64,000 bases of DNA from Campylobacter concisus (GTDB lineage Bacteria > Campylobacterota > Campylobacteria > Campylobacterales > Campylobacteraceae). The notes under the pieces were generated by a model that made no database searches, had not been told where the DNA came from, and saw only the letters and a list, made by a program, of their open reading frames with translations. Numbering within the stretch: position 1 is the first letter of the stretch; every line of letters begins with the position of its first letter. The DNA is taken from NCBI RefSeq assembly GCF_003049735.1, contig NZ_PIRM01000001.1:248001-312000 (forward strand). The letters are read 5' to 3'. The position numbers were made by a program, and so were the translations under genes. This document shows, piece after piece, positions 45,518 to 57,520 of the stretch.

Positions 45518-47374
45518 TTAGATAGCTTTTATCATCACTTTCGTTAATAGCTCTGAAAATTTAGCAGGATTTTCTAGGCTCATGCCCTCATTTAGCCTTG
45601 CCATATCAAGAAGTAAAGGCGCGATGTCGTAAATCATAGCCTCATTCTTCTCAAGTTTGGCAAAAATTTCATGATCAGCGTTGATCTCCAAGATCGGTTT
45701 AACTTTTGGAGCGTTTGCGCTTTGTCCCATTTGTTTTAGCATCTCTTGCATAGCATAATCGGGATCGTTTTTATCATAAATTAGCACCGCAGCGGAGCTT
45801 GAGAGTCTTGAGCTTAGTCTTACATCTTTTACCTCGTCTTTTAAAATTTCTTTCATTTTAACAAGCGTGTTTGCAACCTTGCTCTCATCAACCTTCTCAT
45901 CACTTTTGATCTCGTCATTTATATCAGCGTGTGAGACTGATTTTAGAGGTGTTTTGTCAAATTCATTAACCATTGGCATGACGATCGTGTCGATCTCTTC
46001 GTCCATAATGAGCACCTCAATATCATTTTTCTTAAAGCTCTCAAGAAGCGGAGAATTTCTTAGCATATTTTCGTTATTGCCACTGATGTAGTAGATCGAC
46101 TTTTGATCCTCTTTCATCGCTTCTTTGTACTCTTTTAGGCTGATTAGTCCATCTCTTTTTGAGCTTTTAAATAGACAAAGATCTAAAATTTGCTCTTTTT
46201 CAGCGTTAAAGCCGTAAAGTCCCTCTTTTAAAACCTTGCCAAATAGTTTGTAAAATTTTATGTATTTTTCGTGGTCGTTATCTTTTAGCTTTGTAAGCTC
46301 GCTTAAAATTTTCTTCACGCTTTGCTCTTTTACCGTTCGCATGATCGCATTTTCTTGTAAAATTTCACGGCTAACGTTTAGTGGCAAGTCCTCAACATCG
46401 ATTACGCCTTTGATAAATCTAAGATACGGCGGCAAAAGCTCTTTTGCATCATCAGTTATAAAAACCCTCTTCACATATAGCTTTACGCCACTTTGATAAT
46501 CAACCCTAAATAGATCAAACGGCTCGGTGCTTGGCACATAAAATAGCGTTGAGTACTCGATCTTACCCTCAGCCTTTGTGTGTATGTAAAGGAGCGGATC
46601 GCTGCTATCGTGAGAAATTTGCTTATAAAAGTCGTTGTAGTCTTGCTCTTTTAGGCTGGCTTTATTTAGCCTCCAAAGCGCATTTGCCTTGTTTATTTGC
46701 TCGTTTTTAGTCTCATAAGTGCCCTCTTTTTCGCCTTCTTTTGGAGCGACATAGCTTTGTTTATCCATAAATATAGGATAAGGAATGTGGTTTGAATACT
46801 TCTTAACTATCTCTTCAATACGCCAAGAATTTGCAAACTCATCGTCGTTTAGATACAAAATGATATCAGTACCAAAACTCTCTTTGCTGGCCTCTTCTAT
46901 CTCGTAGCTTTTTGCATCAGATGTCCATTTGTAGGCCTTATCGACAAGTGCTTTTTGACTGATGACTTCGATCTTGTTTGCTACCATAAAAGCTGAGTAA
47001 AAGCCAACGCCAAATTGGCCTATTAGTGAACTATCTTTTTTTGCATCGCCGCTTAAATTTTTCATAAAGCCTTTTGTGCCGCTTCTTGCTATCGTGCCCA
47101 AATTTGCGATAAGCTCATCTTTATCCATACCGATGCCGTTATCACTAATAGTTAGTGTTTTGGCTTTTTCATCGATTTTGATATCGATCCTTGGGGTATA
47201 GTTTAGATTTTTATATTTTTCATCAGTTAAACAAAGATAGTTTAGCTTATCTAGTGCGTCGTTTGAGTTTGAAATGAGCTCTCTTAAAAATATCTCTTTG
47301 TTTGAGTAAAGAGAGTGAATCATTAAATTTAGAAGGTCATTAACCTCGGTTTGAAATTCAAATTTATCTGCCAT
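45518..47374 (-). CDS. htpG: molecular chaperone HtpG (Hsp90)
   Basis: Bacterial Hsp90, 618 aa, an ATP-dependent dimeric chaperone. The GHKL ATPase domain shows [29 protein letters not shown] and [14 protein letters not shown]. The middle domain contains [18 protein letters not shown], and the C-terminal dimerisation domain is complete. The ATG is preceded by AAGGAAA. A perfect HspR/HAIR-like palindrome lies 64 bp upstream, so heat-shock control is likely. Confidence 0.97.
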   Translation of the reverse strand: MADKFEFQTEVNDLLNLMIHSLYSNKEIFLRELISNSNDALDKLNYLCLTDEKYKNLNYTPRIDIKIDEKAKTLTISDNGIGMDKDELIANLGTIARSGTKGFMKNLSGDAKKDSSLIGQFGVGFYSAFMVANKIEVISQKALVDKAYKWTSDAKSYEIEEASKESFGTDIILYLNDDEFANSWRIEEIVKKYSNHIPYPIFMDKQSYVAPKEGEKEGTYETKNEQINKANALWRLNKASLKEQDYNDFYKQISHDSSDPLLYIHTKAEGKIEYSTLFYVPSTEPFDLFRVDYQSGVKLYVKRVFITDDAKELLPPYLRFIKGVIDVEDLPLNVSREILQENAIMRTVKEQSVKKILSELTKLKDNDHEKYIKFYKLFGKVLKEGLYGFNAEKEQILDLCLFKSSKRDGLISLKEYKEAMKEDQKSIYYISGNNENMLRNSPLLESFKKNDIEVLIMDEEIDTIVMPMVNEFDKTPLKSVSHADINDEIKSDEKVDESKVANTLVKMKEILKDEVKDVRLSSRLSSSAAVLIYDKNDPDYAMQEMLKQMGQSANAPKVKPILEINADHEIFAKLEKNEAMIYDIAPLLLDMARLNEGMSLENPAKFSELLTKVMIKAI

Positions 47375-47404
47375 TTTGATTTCCTTTTTTTAAATTTTTG
47401 GCAG

Positions 47405-47410
47405 ATTATA
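47405..47410 (-). promoter_or_regulatory. candidate -10 of htpG
   Basis: TATAAT on the minus strand, 30 nt upstream of the htpG ATG. The HAIR-like palindrome ends 27 bp further upstream, a position where a bound repressor could hinder polymerase. Confidence 0.5.
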
Positions 47411-47437
47411 ACACAAAGTGATAAAAATATACTTAAC

Positions 47438-47458
47438 CTTGATAGTATTACTATCAAG
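47438..47458. promoter_or_regulatory. HAIR-like operator (HspR site candidate) upstream of htpG
   Basis: A perfect 21-bp palindrome, CTTGATA-N7-TATCAAG with a single central base. Its geometry and outer CTTGA/TCAAG pentamers equal the HspR HAIR consensus CTTGAGT-N7-ACTCAAG; the inner two bases of each arm differ. HspR itself is not in this window. Confidence 0.6.
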
Positions 47459-47581
47459 ATTTTTAAATTAATTTTTTAAAATAATTTCAAAAAAGTTATA
47501 ATTTATAAATAAAATAATAATGATAATTTATTAATTATTATTAATTATGCATTCTTGTATAAAGTTTATTTAAAATAGTGC

Positions 47582-47587
47582 TATAAT
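47582..47587 (+). promoter_or_regulatory. candidate -10 of the chemoreceptor gene
   Basis: TATAAT in the context GCTATAATC, 33 nt before the chosen ATG, with A/T-rich periodic DNA upstream, typical of the genus. Confidence 0.55.
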
Positions 47588-47619
47588 CAAGGCTAAAATT
47601 TTTGGAAAAAGGAGACAAA

Positions 47620-49596
47620 ATGAATTTACGAAGCATTTTGGTAAAAGTTTCAGCAACGATTGCTACGGTTTTGGCAGTATCTATGACATGTTTTGTCATA
47701 TATACATCAAATATTTTAGAGCGCGAGATAAAAGATGGTGTGCTTACGACAGTAGAACAAAACGTCCAGCTTGCTATGAATACGGTTAAATTATTTGAAA
47801 AAGATAATGTAAGTAGTGCAGAGCTAATAATGAGTGTTTTTAAAGAGATGATCGGAAAAATTTCAACCAATCACCAGATGAGTAAGACTGGTAAATACGA
47901 AGCGATAGAACTAATATCTCAAAATGGTATTTTAAACAATAACTACGATATTCTAGATAAATTTAATAACGCTACAAAAGGCGGAATTTCAACCATTTTT
48001 GCAAAATCAGGTGATAATTTTTTAAGAGTTAGTACATCAGTGACGAAGGCTGATGGTAGCAGAGCTGTTGGTACAATGCTTGACAAAAGCGGTCAAGCCT
48101 ATAAAAATATCATGAATAAAGATAGGTATATAGGTGTTGTAAATTTATTTGGACGCAACTATATGAGCGTTTATGATCCTATTATTGAAAATAACGAGGT
48201 AATAGGAATTTTATTTGTTGGTTATGATCCTACCGAGGGATTAAACAATATGAAAAAGACTTTTTCTGAGATGAAACTTGGTAAGCATGGATATTTTTCT
48301 CTTTACAATACTAAAACTGGTAAATTTGACTTTCATCCAACTAAGGCAGATCAAGAGCTAAGTAGTGAATTAAAAACTACTATGGATAATATTGTTAAAA
48401 AAGGAAAGGGCATTGAGCCTATTATAATTGATGGGGTTGACTGCATAGTTGCTTTTGAGTCATTTGATAAACTAGACTGGATGGTTTTAGGTTCAGCTGT
48501 TACTGATGATTTTTTAACACCACTAAAAGTAGTTAGTAAAAATTTCATCATAGCAAGTATCATAGCTACCTTACTTTTGATAGCTGTTTCAATGCTCTTG
48601 CTTAAGAAGATGGTTGCAAATCCTATTGATAGACTAGGAACAAATTTAAATGCAATAACATCTGATTTTACAATTAAAATTCCTATTTATGGTAAAGATG
48701 AGATAGCTAAGATAAGTAGAGATATAAATGATTTTATTGAAAGAATAAGGGTATTAATAAGTGATACAAAGCACCTTTCAAGCGAAAATAGCTCTGTTGC
48801 AAATGAGCTTAGTTCTACATCTCTTCAGACAGGCAAACGTGTAGAAAAATCAACTGAAATAGTAGAAGAGACAAATCAAAGATGTAAAGTAATGCAAGAA
48901 AATATGAAAGAATCTTTAGCAGTAGCTCAGGCCGGCAAAGACGATCTTCAAAAAGCAAGCACGAATATAAAAACGGCAACTGAAGCCATAAGATCGCTAT
49001 CGGCACAGATTATTGACTCTGCTAATGTTGAAAATCAAATGGCTGATAAGATTGATCAGCTTAGTCGTGATGCCGAGCAGGTAAAATCAGTCCTTGTTGT
49101 TATCAATGATATAGCTGATCAAACAAATTTACTTGCTCTTAACGCAGCTATCGAGGCTGCAAGAGCAGGTGAGCACGGACGAGGCTTTGCCGTCGTTGCT
49201 GATGAAGTTAGACAGCTGGCTGAGAGGACTCAAAAGAGTTTAACTGAGATAAATGCAACTATCAATGTTATTGTTCAAGCGATTAATGATAGCAGTGAGC
49301 AAATGGGTATCAACTCTAAACAGATCCAAGAGTTAACTCATGTGGCAAGCGACGTTGAAAAAACTATAAATGTTATGAGTGAGACAATGAATAATGCCAT
49401 AGTAATGTCTGATAAGACTATGCAAGACTACATCGTAACTGGCAAAAATGTAAATGAAATCATGGAAGGCATCTCAAATATCAACCAAATTTCATCTGAA
49501 AATGCTAGAAGCGTCGAAGAGATAGCTTCAGCGGCAGAACATCTAAACAAGATGACAGATGCATTAAATTCAAAACTTAGTGTTTTTAGGACTTGA
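47620..49596 (+). CDS. methyl-accepting chemotaxis protein with periplasmic Cache domain
   Basis: 658-aa transmembrane chemoreceptor that signals to CheA/CheW. The ATG at 47620 has AAGGAG 5-10 nt upstream; the TTG at 47602 lies before that site and is rejected. TM1 is at residues ~10-28, a periplasmic Cache-type sensor spans ~30-305 ([50 protein letters not shown]), TM2 ~310-330, then HAMP. The cytoplasmic signalling tip is [20 protein letters not shown] with [16 protein letters not shown]. Ligand unknown. It has no C-terminal pentapeptide for CheR tethering (ends SKLSVFRT). Confidence 0.93.
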   Translation: MNLRSILVKVSATIATVLAVSMTCFVIYTSNILEREIKDGVLTTVEQNVQLAMNTVKLFEKDNVSSAELIMSVFKEMIGKISTNHQMSKTGKYEAIELISQNGILNNNYDILDKFNNATKGGISTIFAKSGDNFLRVSTSVTKADGSRAVGTMLDKSGQAYKNIMNKDRYIGVVNLFGRNYMSVYDPIIENNEVIGILFVGYDPTEGLNNMKKTFSEMKLGKHGYFSLYNTKTGKFDFHPTKADQELSSELKTTMDNIVKKGKGIEPIIIDGVDCIVAFESFDKLDWMVLGSAVTDDFLTPLKVVSKNFIIASIIATLLLIAVSMLLLKKMVANPIDRLGTNLNAITSDFTIKIPIYGKDEIAKISRDINDFIERIRVLISDTKHLSSENSSVANELSSTSLQTGKRVEKSTEIVEETNQRCKVMQENMKESLAVAQAGKDDLQKASTNIKTATEAIRSLSAQIIDSANVENQMADKIDQLSRDAEQVKSVLVVINDIADQTNLLALNAAIEAARAGEHGRGFAVVADEVRQLAERTQKSLTEINATINVIVQAINDSSEQMGINSKQIQELTHVASDVEKTINVMSETMNNAIVMSDKTMQDYIVTGKNVNEIMEGISNINQISSENARSVEEIASAAEHLNKMTDALNSKLSVFRT

Positions 49597-49622
49597 GAGC
49601 TTACCTCTTAAGCTAATATTTT

Positions 49623-49648
49623 AGGTCTAGCTCTTGCTAGACCTTTTT
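49623..49648 (+). terminator. intrinsic terminator after the chemoreceptor gene
   Basis: Perfect 9-bp stem AGGTCTAGC (49623-49631) / GCTAGACCT (49636-49644) with a TCTT loop and a TTTT run. This is the most canonical terminator in the window. Confidence 0.85.
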
Positions 49649-49740
49649 AAATTTATTGATAAAAATTTCTAGTATATAAAATCAAATTTTTATAGATAAT
49701 GATATAGAGCAGAGGGCTTTGCAAATTTGTAAAGCCAAAT

Positions 49741-50409
49741 TTATTTTCTATTTTCGTCTAGGACTTTTTGCATACTCTCTCTAGTCGTCTCTAGCCAGTT
49801 TTCTTTTGAAGTATCGACTAGATCAAGGCAAAAGAGCTTGATATCTGCTTTTTTAAAGCTAAATTCTTTCACTTTCATAGCATCGCTTCCTACGATAACG
49901 ATAGGCTGGACTTTTAAATTTAGTTTTTCAACTAATAATTTTGCGCCACCCTTAAAAGGCAAAAGTTTATTGGTTTGAGATCTAGTTCCTTCGGGAAATA
50001 TCGCTAAAACGCGGCCATTTTCAACCCTATCTTTTGCTTCGCTTAAAAGCTTTATAAGAGAGTGTTTATTTTCACGTTCAACCGCTATCATTTTTGGCAA
50101 GCTTAAAATTTTACCAATTATAGGAATTTTACCGATCTGTGCCTTTGCGATCCAGCAGACATTTTTTGGGTGAAGCTCTTCGATGACTATGATATCAAGC
50201 ATGCTTTGGTGGTTTATAAGTAAGATATTTGCCTCGTCACTAAAATTGCCTATTACTTCAAGTTTATATCCACCAAAAAACCTTTGCGATCTTCCCCAAA
50301 ATTTTCTTATGGCTCTATTTTTGTCATTAAATAGCCACATAAAAAAGACGACTAAAACAACGCTGATAACAAACTCAATAGCAAAAAATAAAGCTCTAAT
50401 TTTTGACAA
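49741..50409 (-). CDS. plsC: 1-acyl-sn-glycerol-3-phosphate acyltransferase
   Basis: Converts lysophosphatidic acid to phosphatidic acid at the inner membrane. 222 aa with an N-terminal hydrophobic helix (FFAIEFVISVVLVVFFMWLF), the acyltransferase HX4D motif in NHQSMLDI, and FPEGTRSQ with the conserved E-G-T-R. Initiation is at TTG with AAGGAT upstream. It overlaps the upstream SH3-protein gene by 14 bp; the order matches C. jejuni Cj0514-Cj0516. Confidence 0.93.
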   Translation of the reverse strand: MSKIRALFFAIEFVISVVLVVFFMWLFNDKNRAIRKFWGRSQRFFGGYKLEVIGNFSDEANILLINHQSMLDIIVIEELHPKNVCWIAKAQIGKIPIIGKILSLPKMIAVERENKHSLIKLLSEAKDRVENGRVLAIFPEGTRSQTNKLLPFKGGAKLLVEKLNLKVQPIVIVGSDAMKVKEFSFKKADIKLFCLDLVDTSKENWLETTRESMQKVLDENRK

Positions 50410-51691
50410 GATTATCCTTTTTTACCCAGCCAATCTTACCATCAGCAAATAAAATTTTTGAGTAATCACCTTTTGTGTCTAAAATTTCTACATTTTCATT
50501 TTTATGAGATGTGTAAAAAACGGTTGAATTTTTAGTTGGAAGGATAGTAACGCTCACATCTGGCTTAAGTACTGCTTTGCCAAAAGGGTTGTAGGTATAA
50601 ATTCCAAGTGCGATAAAAACAGCCGCCACAAAAAAGTAGCTAAGCCTTCTGCGCCAAATAGCTAATAATATAAAAATTACCGCACAAGAGTATATCGTGA
50701 TATCTTTATAGGTGCTAAACTCGCTTTGTTTTGGGTTTAGTCCGATTTGTGTGCTGACATCGTCATCTTCGACACTCACTGGTAAAGAAAAGCTTTCAAA
50801 TTTAGCCTTTTTTAGGTTGTAGTAGTTAAAGTCAAGCGATTTTTTATTTGGCTTAAATACTGCAAAATAATATGCGCTTTGTGAGTTAAAGTCGCCATTT
50901 ATCGTATCTACGCCTTGCTTTAAGATTGTCTTATTTTCTATATTAAAAGCGCTTAGATCTACGTTGTTGCCATAAATTTCTACAACCATGATATTGTTTA
51001 TATCATCAAATTTTGTTGTCTTAAATTTCTTAACTTCAAGATTATCAGCCACGATATGGTTGTAGTTCTCATCGCTTCTAAGCTCTTTTAGCTTTGGCAA
51101 GAAGATATTTATGCTAGAGTTTTGATAGTTTTCGCCATTTCTTTTTAGGGTTAAGCCAACTTTTAAAGTCTTTGCGTCAATGCTTGTTGCCTCAAGATAA
51201 AAAGTACCTACATATTTGTTGTCTTCGCTTTTTACCCATTGAAAATTTTTCTTATTTAACCATTTGATATTTGTTTCATCAAGCTGTGTCTCAAACTCAA
51301 ACTCAAAGTCATTTTGTGTATCAGCCACTATCTCAACACTAAAAATTTCTCCTATAACAACATTTTTTGGTACGTTTGTGGCTTTTAAAAGAAGCTCTTT
51401 TACTTTGATCTTGTCATATACTTGATTGTCTGGGACACTAATATCTGGCTCATTTGTTGGCACGATGTTTCGCATCTGCTCTGGAGTGATACGCTCTGGC
51501 TGTGGTGATACAAATTTTCTTGAAAAATCTTGTTCTTTTGGCGGTTTTTGAGTTTTTGGATTTGAAGTAGGGCTATTTACAAATTTATCCTCCCTAGCTT
51601 CGTCCATCATGTCAAAAACGCTTACTTCGTCGGTATTTACAGCAAATAAATTTAGTACGAGCAGGGAAATAAAAAGAAAATGTTTTACCAA
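50396..51691 (-). CDS. SH3 domain-containing periplasmic/inner-membrane protein
   Basis: 431-aa protein of unknown function conserved at this spot in Campylobacter. It starts at TTG (AGG upstream) with a Sec signal (KHFLFISLLVLNLFA), followed by a Pro/Lys-rich stretch and a beta-rich region of about 220 residues resembling oxygen-tolerance/BatD-like folds only loosely. Two transmembrane segments follow (ITIYSCAVIFILLAIW and LSYFFVAAVFIALGIY), then a C-terminal bacterial SH3 domain (VTILPTKNSTVFYTS, GKIGWVKKDNLVKN). Such SH3 domains bind peptidoglycan or peptides. It overlaps purQ by 7 bp. Confidence 0.75.
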   Translation of the reverse strand: MVKHFLFISLLVLNLFAVNTDEVSVFDMMDEAREDKFVNSPTSNPKTQKPPKEQDFSRKFVSPQPERITPEQMRNIVPTNEPDISVPDNQVYDKIKVKELLLKATNVPKNVVIGEIFSVEIVADTQNDFEFEFETQLDETNIKWLNKKNFQWVKSEDNKYVGTFYLEATSIDAKTLKVGLTLKRNGENYQNSSINIFLPKLKELRSDENYNHIVADNLEVKKFKTTKFDDINNIMVVEIYGNNVDLSAFNIENKTILKQGVDTINGDFNSQSAYYFAVFKPNKKSLDFNYYNLKKAKFESFSLPVSVEDDDVSTQIGLNPKQSEFSTYKDITIYSCAVIFILLAIWRRRLSYFFVAAVFIALGIYTYNPFGKAVLKPDVSVTILPTKNSTVFYTSHKNENVEILDTKGDYSKILFADGKIGWVKKDNLVKN

Positions 51692-52350
51692 ACTAGACCT
51701 TTTAGCATCTTCATACCATCATCTGTACCTAAAATTTTCTCACAAGCGCGCTCTGGGTGAGGCATAAGACCAAAAATCTTTTTGCCCTCATCGCAAATTC
51801 CAGCTATATTGTCGACTGAGCCGTTTGGATTTATTTCGTTGCCTTTAGCATCACAGTATTTTAGTAGTACTTGATCGTTGTCATAAAGGCTTTTTAGAGT
51901 GTTTTCATCAGTATAATAGTTGCCCTCGCCATGAGCGATAGGGATATTAACCACCTCATTTTTGGCTAAATTTGCTAAGAATTTATTGTTATTTGAGATT
52001 ACCTTTAGGTGGTGATATTTTGAGACGAAATTTAAATTTTCATTTCTTCTCATCGCACCCTTTAAGAGTCCAAGCTCAAGTAGCATCTGAAAACCATTGC
52101 AAATTCCTAAGATATAGCCGCCTTTTTTTGCATGCTTTTTTACAGCTTGCATAGCTGGGCTAAATTTAGCTATCGCAGCCGTTCTTAGATAGTCGCCGTA
52201 GCTAAAACCACCAGGCAAAACGACTAGATCAGCATCGATCTTATCTTCTTTGTGCCAGATGATCTGTGTTTGGCATCCAAGTAATTTAAATGCGTGAGCT
52301 GTGTCTTCTTCGCAGTTTGTGCCAGGAAAAAGTATGATCGCTACTTTCAT
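51685..52350 (-). CDS. purQ: phosphoribosylformylglycinamidine synthase subunit PurQ
   Basis: Glutaminase subunit (221 aa) of FGAM synthase in purine synthesis; supplies ammonia to PurL with PurS as bridge. The class I amidotransferase triad is visible: Cys in ILGICNGFQMLLELG, His and Glu in LMPHPERA. It begins VAIILFPGTNCEEDTAHAF and overlaps purS by 4 bp. purL itself is not in the window. Confidence 0.96.
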   Translation of the reverse strand: MKVAIILFPGTNCEEDTAHAFKLLGCQTQIIWHKEDKIDADLVVLPGGFSYGDYLRTAAIAKFSPAMQAVKKHAKKGGYILGICNGFQMLLELGLLKGAMRRNENLNFVSKYHHLKVISNNNKFLANLAKNEVVNIPIAHGEGNYYTDENTLKSLYDNDQVLLKYCDAKGNEINPNGSVDNIAGICDEGKKIFGLMPHPERACEKILGTDDGMKMLKGLVW

Positions 52351-52583
52351 AGCACGATCTCATAGTCTTCGATGACGGTATTTGCTAAAAGCTCTTCACA
52401 CATCACTTTTAGCTGCTCATTTGCTTTGTTTTTATCGCTCTCATCGATATCTAAAACGATTTGTTTGCCTATTCTGACATTTGATACACCGCTAAATCCA
52501 AGAGAATTTAAAGCATGCTCCACTGCTTTGCCAGCAGGGTCAAGGACCCCACTTCTTAATGCTATATTTACAACAGCTTTCAT
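52347..52583 (-). CDS. purS: phosphoribosylformylglycinamidine synthase subunit PurS
   Basis: 78-aa structural subunit of the three-part PurLQS complex. Typical start (VVNIALRSGVLDPAGKAVEHAL), then VRIGKQIVLDI and a C-terminal ANTVIEDYEI. The gene sits 8 bp after purC and overlaps purQ (ATGA). Confidence 0.95.
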   Translation of the reverse strand: MKAVVNIALRSGVLDPAGKAVEHALNSLGFSGVSNVRIGKQIVLDIDESDKNKANEQLKVMCEELLANTVIEDYEIVL

Positions 52584-52591
52584 CTTTGTCC

Positions 52592-53302
52592 TTAAGAAAG
52601 AATTCTTCTTAAAACTTCTTCGTAAGCGACTTTTACGCTACCAAGGTCTTGTCTAAATCTATCTTTATCAAGTTTTTCATTAGTTTTAGCATCCCAGAAT
52701 CTACAACTATCAGGGCTTATCTCATCAGCTAAAATGATATTGCCATCTTTGTCGATACCAAATTCTATTTTAAAATCAACTAATTTTAGATCTCTTTCGG
52801 CAAAAAATTTAAATAATATAGAGTTGATCTCTCTTGCTGTGTGTCTTAGAGTTTGAAGATCTTTTTCGCTCTTTACTAATCCCATAATGATACAGTGCTC
52901 ATCTGTTACTAATGGATCGTGCAAATCATCGTTTTTGTAGTAAAACTCAACAAGAGCAAAAGGTAAAACTGTGCCTTCTTTTATGCCAAGCCTTTTGCTT
53001 AGTGAGCCAGTTGCGATATTTCTAATAACAACTTCAAGAGGTATGATCTCGCATTTTTTGACTACTTGCTCAGTGTCGCTGATAGTCTCAACTAAGTCAG
53101 TTACGATGCCTTTACTCTCCAAAAGCTTAAAAAGCTGTGTTGAAATTTTATTATTTAATGCGCCTTTTCCAGCTTCGTTGCCTCTTTTTTGAGCATCAAA
53201 TGCTGTTAGATCGTCTTTAAATTCAGCCACAAGCAAATTTGCATCGTCTGTGGCATACATTTTTTTACCTTTTCCCTCGTAAATAAGCTCTCTTTTTTGC
53301 AT
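52592..53302 (-). CDS. purC: phosphoribosylaminoimidazolesuccinocarboxamide synthase
   Basis: SAICAR synthetase, 236 aa: joins CAIR and aspartate with ATP. Motifs include [32 protein letters not shown], and [14 protein letters not shown]. Compact PurC length. It lies 17 bp after ctpA in the ctpA-purCSQ-SH3-plsC unit. Confidence 0.97.
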   Translation of the reverse strand: MQKRELIYEGKGKKMYATDDANLLVAEFKDDLTAFDAQKRGNEAGKGALNNKISTQLFKLLESKGIVTDLVETISDTEQVVKKCEIIPLEVVIRNIATGSLSKRLGIKEGTVLPFALVEFYYKNDDLHDPLVTDEHCIIMGLVKSEKDLQTLRHTAREINSILFKFFAERDLKLVDFKIEFGIDKDGNIILADEISPDSCRFWDAKTNEKLDKDRFRQDLGSVKVAYEEVLRRILS

Positions 53303-53319
53303 GGATATCTCCTTTTAAT

Positions 53320-54624
53320 TTATTGTTTTATTTTTAAAATTTTGATCGTGTCAATTGCTGTTTTTAATTGAATATCTTCATCAACTTTTTTTTGCGTGAT
53401 TATCTTTTTATCATCTTTTGCTTCAGTTTTATTGCCCTCGCTTGTAGGATTTATCTTGTTTAGCTCGCTTTTTAGGTGCGCTTTTAGCTCACTTTCTTTG
53501 ATGCTAAACGCACTATCGTCGCTTTGTGGTACTTTGCCAGGATGCACGACTACATCAGGTGTTACGCCAACTGCTTGGATGGTTCTGCCACTTGGTAAGT
53601 AGTATCTTGCAATGGTTAGCCTTAATGCTTCTGTATCGTCTATTGGAAGGATTACTTGAACGCTTCCTTTGCCAAAGGTATTTTCGCCGATTATTACAGC
53701 ACGTTTATGGTCTTGAAGTGAGCCACTTACGATCTCGCTAGCACTAGCACTTCCGCCATTTACCAGTGCAACAAGCGGTAGTTTTGAAAGAGTTTTACTA
53801 GCAGTTGCTTTATACTCTACATTTTCAGATGCGTCGCGACCTTTTTGAGAGACGATGACGCCGTTATCTACAAAAAGATCAACTAGGTCAACAGCTTGAT
53901 TTAAAAGTCCGCCAGGGTTGTTTCTAAGATCAAGTATGATGCCACTTGCTTTTGGATACTCTTTGATCGCTTCTTTTACCTTTGTAACAACATTTTTGTC
54001 AAAATTTGTGACACGCACATAAAGAATGTTGTCATTTTCTATCATTTTTGCATAGACAGACTCAACCTTTATAAGATCTCTTATGATCTTTACATCAAAT
54101 GGTTTTTGCTCACCTTTTCGCAAAATTGTGATAGTTATTGGAGTTTTTGGCTTGCCACGCATTTTATTTACAGCTTCATCTATCGTTGTGCCGATAGTTG
54201 AGTTGCCATCTATTCTTAAAATAATGTCGCCTGATTTTATACCTGCTTTATCAGCTGGGGTATCTTCTATCGGTGAAATAACGGTTAGTGCGCTATCTTT
54301 CATGCCAACTGTTATGCCAAGGCCACCAAATTCTCCACTTGTTTGCACCTGCATATCTTTGTAAGCTTTTTCATTTAAAAAGCTTGAATGAGCATCTAAA
54401 TTTTGCATTAAACCAGCAATGGCTTTATCGATGATCTCTTTAAATTTAATATCATCAACATAGTATTTTTCAACGGTTGAAATTGTTTTTGTAAGCTTTG
54501 AAAGTGCTTCAAGCTTCGCACTTGCTTCGTCTTCACTCTTTGCAAAAAGTGCATTCACTGCTACGCTTGAGATAAGCAAAGCACCTGTAATTTTTAGTGC
54601 AAAAAATCTACTGAATTTATTCAA
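53320..54624 (-). CDS. ctpA: carboxyl-terminal processing protease (S41 family)
   Basis: Periplasmic PDZ serine protease, 434 aa. Signal peptide (residues ~8-29), helical N-terminal part, PDZ domain (GGLGITVGMKDSALTVISPI to RIDGNSTIG), and S41 catalytic domain with GGSASASEIVSGSLQDH (nucleophile Ser) and the general base Lys in GENTFGKGSVQVILPI. C-terminal Lys-rich tail. Homologous to C. jejuni Cj0511, a known secreted protease. First gene of a six-gene minus-strand unit; -10-like TAGAAT lies at 54650-54655. Confidence 0.94.
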   Translation of the reverse strand: MNKFSRFFALKITGALLISSVAVNALFAKSEDEASAKLEALSKLTKTISTVEKYYVDDIKFKEIIDKAIAGLMQNLDAHSSFLNEKAYKDMQVQTSGEFGGLGITVGMKDSALTVISPIEDTPADKAGIKSGDIILRIDGNSTIGTTIDEAVNKMRGKPKTPITITILRKGEQKPFDVKIIRDLIKVESVYAKMIENDNILYVRVTNFDKNVVTKVKEAIKEYPKASGIILDLRNNPGGLLNQAVDLVDLFVDNGVIVSQKGRDASENVEYKATASKTLSKLPLVALVNGGSASASEIVSGSLQDHKRAVIIGENTFGKGSVQVILPIDDTEALRLTIARYYLPSGRTIQAVGVTPDVVVHPGKVPQSDDSAFSIKESELKAHLKSELNKINPTSEGNKTEAKDDKKIITQKKVDEDIQLKTAIDTIKILKIKQ

Positions 54625-54649
54625 AATTTCTCCTATAATTTTTGGCTCA

Positions 54650-54655
54650 ATTCTA
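54650..54655 (-). promoter_or_regulatory. candidate -10 of the ctpA-purCSQ operon
   Basis: TAGAAT on the minus strand about 26 nt upstream of the ctpA ATG, followed by an AGGAG ribosome-binding site. One mismatch from consensus. Confidence 0.4.
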
Positions 54656-54781
54656 TTAGCTTTTGGCTAAAAAAAGTATAAATTTAAGCTTATATTTTTG
54701 CTTTTGGATAGTTTTTGATACAAATTTATAACAGTAAATTTTAGCAATTAAATAAAAAGAGTGACAAGCATTATAAAAATA

Positions 54782-54811
54782 CTTGACAATATAAGACTAA
54801 AGTTATATAAT
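54782..54811 (+). promoter_or_regulatory. clpB promoter with overlapping HAIR-like element
   Basis: A full sigma-70 promoter: TTGACA (54783-54788), 17-nt spacer, TATAAT (54806-54811). A consensus -35 is rare in Campylobacter. CTTGACA-N7-ACTAAAG (54782-54802) matches the HspR HAIR consensus CTTGAGT-N7-ACTCAAG at 11 of 14 positions and covers the -35 and spacer, so HspR binding would block polymerase directly. Confidence 0.6.
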
Positions 54812-54843
54812 GGCGACCATATAAAATAATCCAAGGAGATTTA

Positions 54844-57417
<2,574 letters not shown>

Positions 57418-57428
57418 CTTCAAAATTA

Positions 57429-57455
57429 CTTGGCAGGTTGGATTAACTTGCCAAG
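57429..57455. terminator. terminator between clpB and pit
   Basis: CTTGGCAGGTT (57429-57439) and AACTTGCCAAG (57445-57455) form an 11-bp stem with one G-U pair and a 5-nt loop, 12 nt after the clpB stop. Convergent genes on both sides could share it. Confidence 0.65.
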
Positions 57456-57520
57456 CTCTCATATAAAATTTATACAAAAAATATCTAAAAATAGGGCGGT
57501 TTAGCTATTTAAAAATATGA

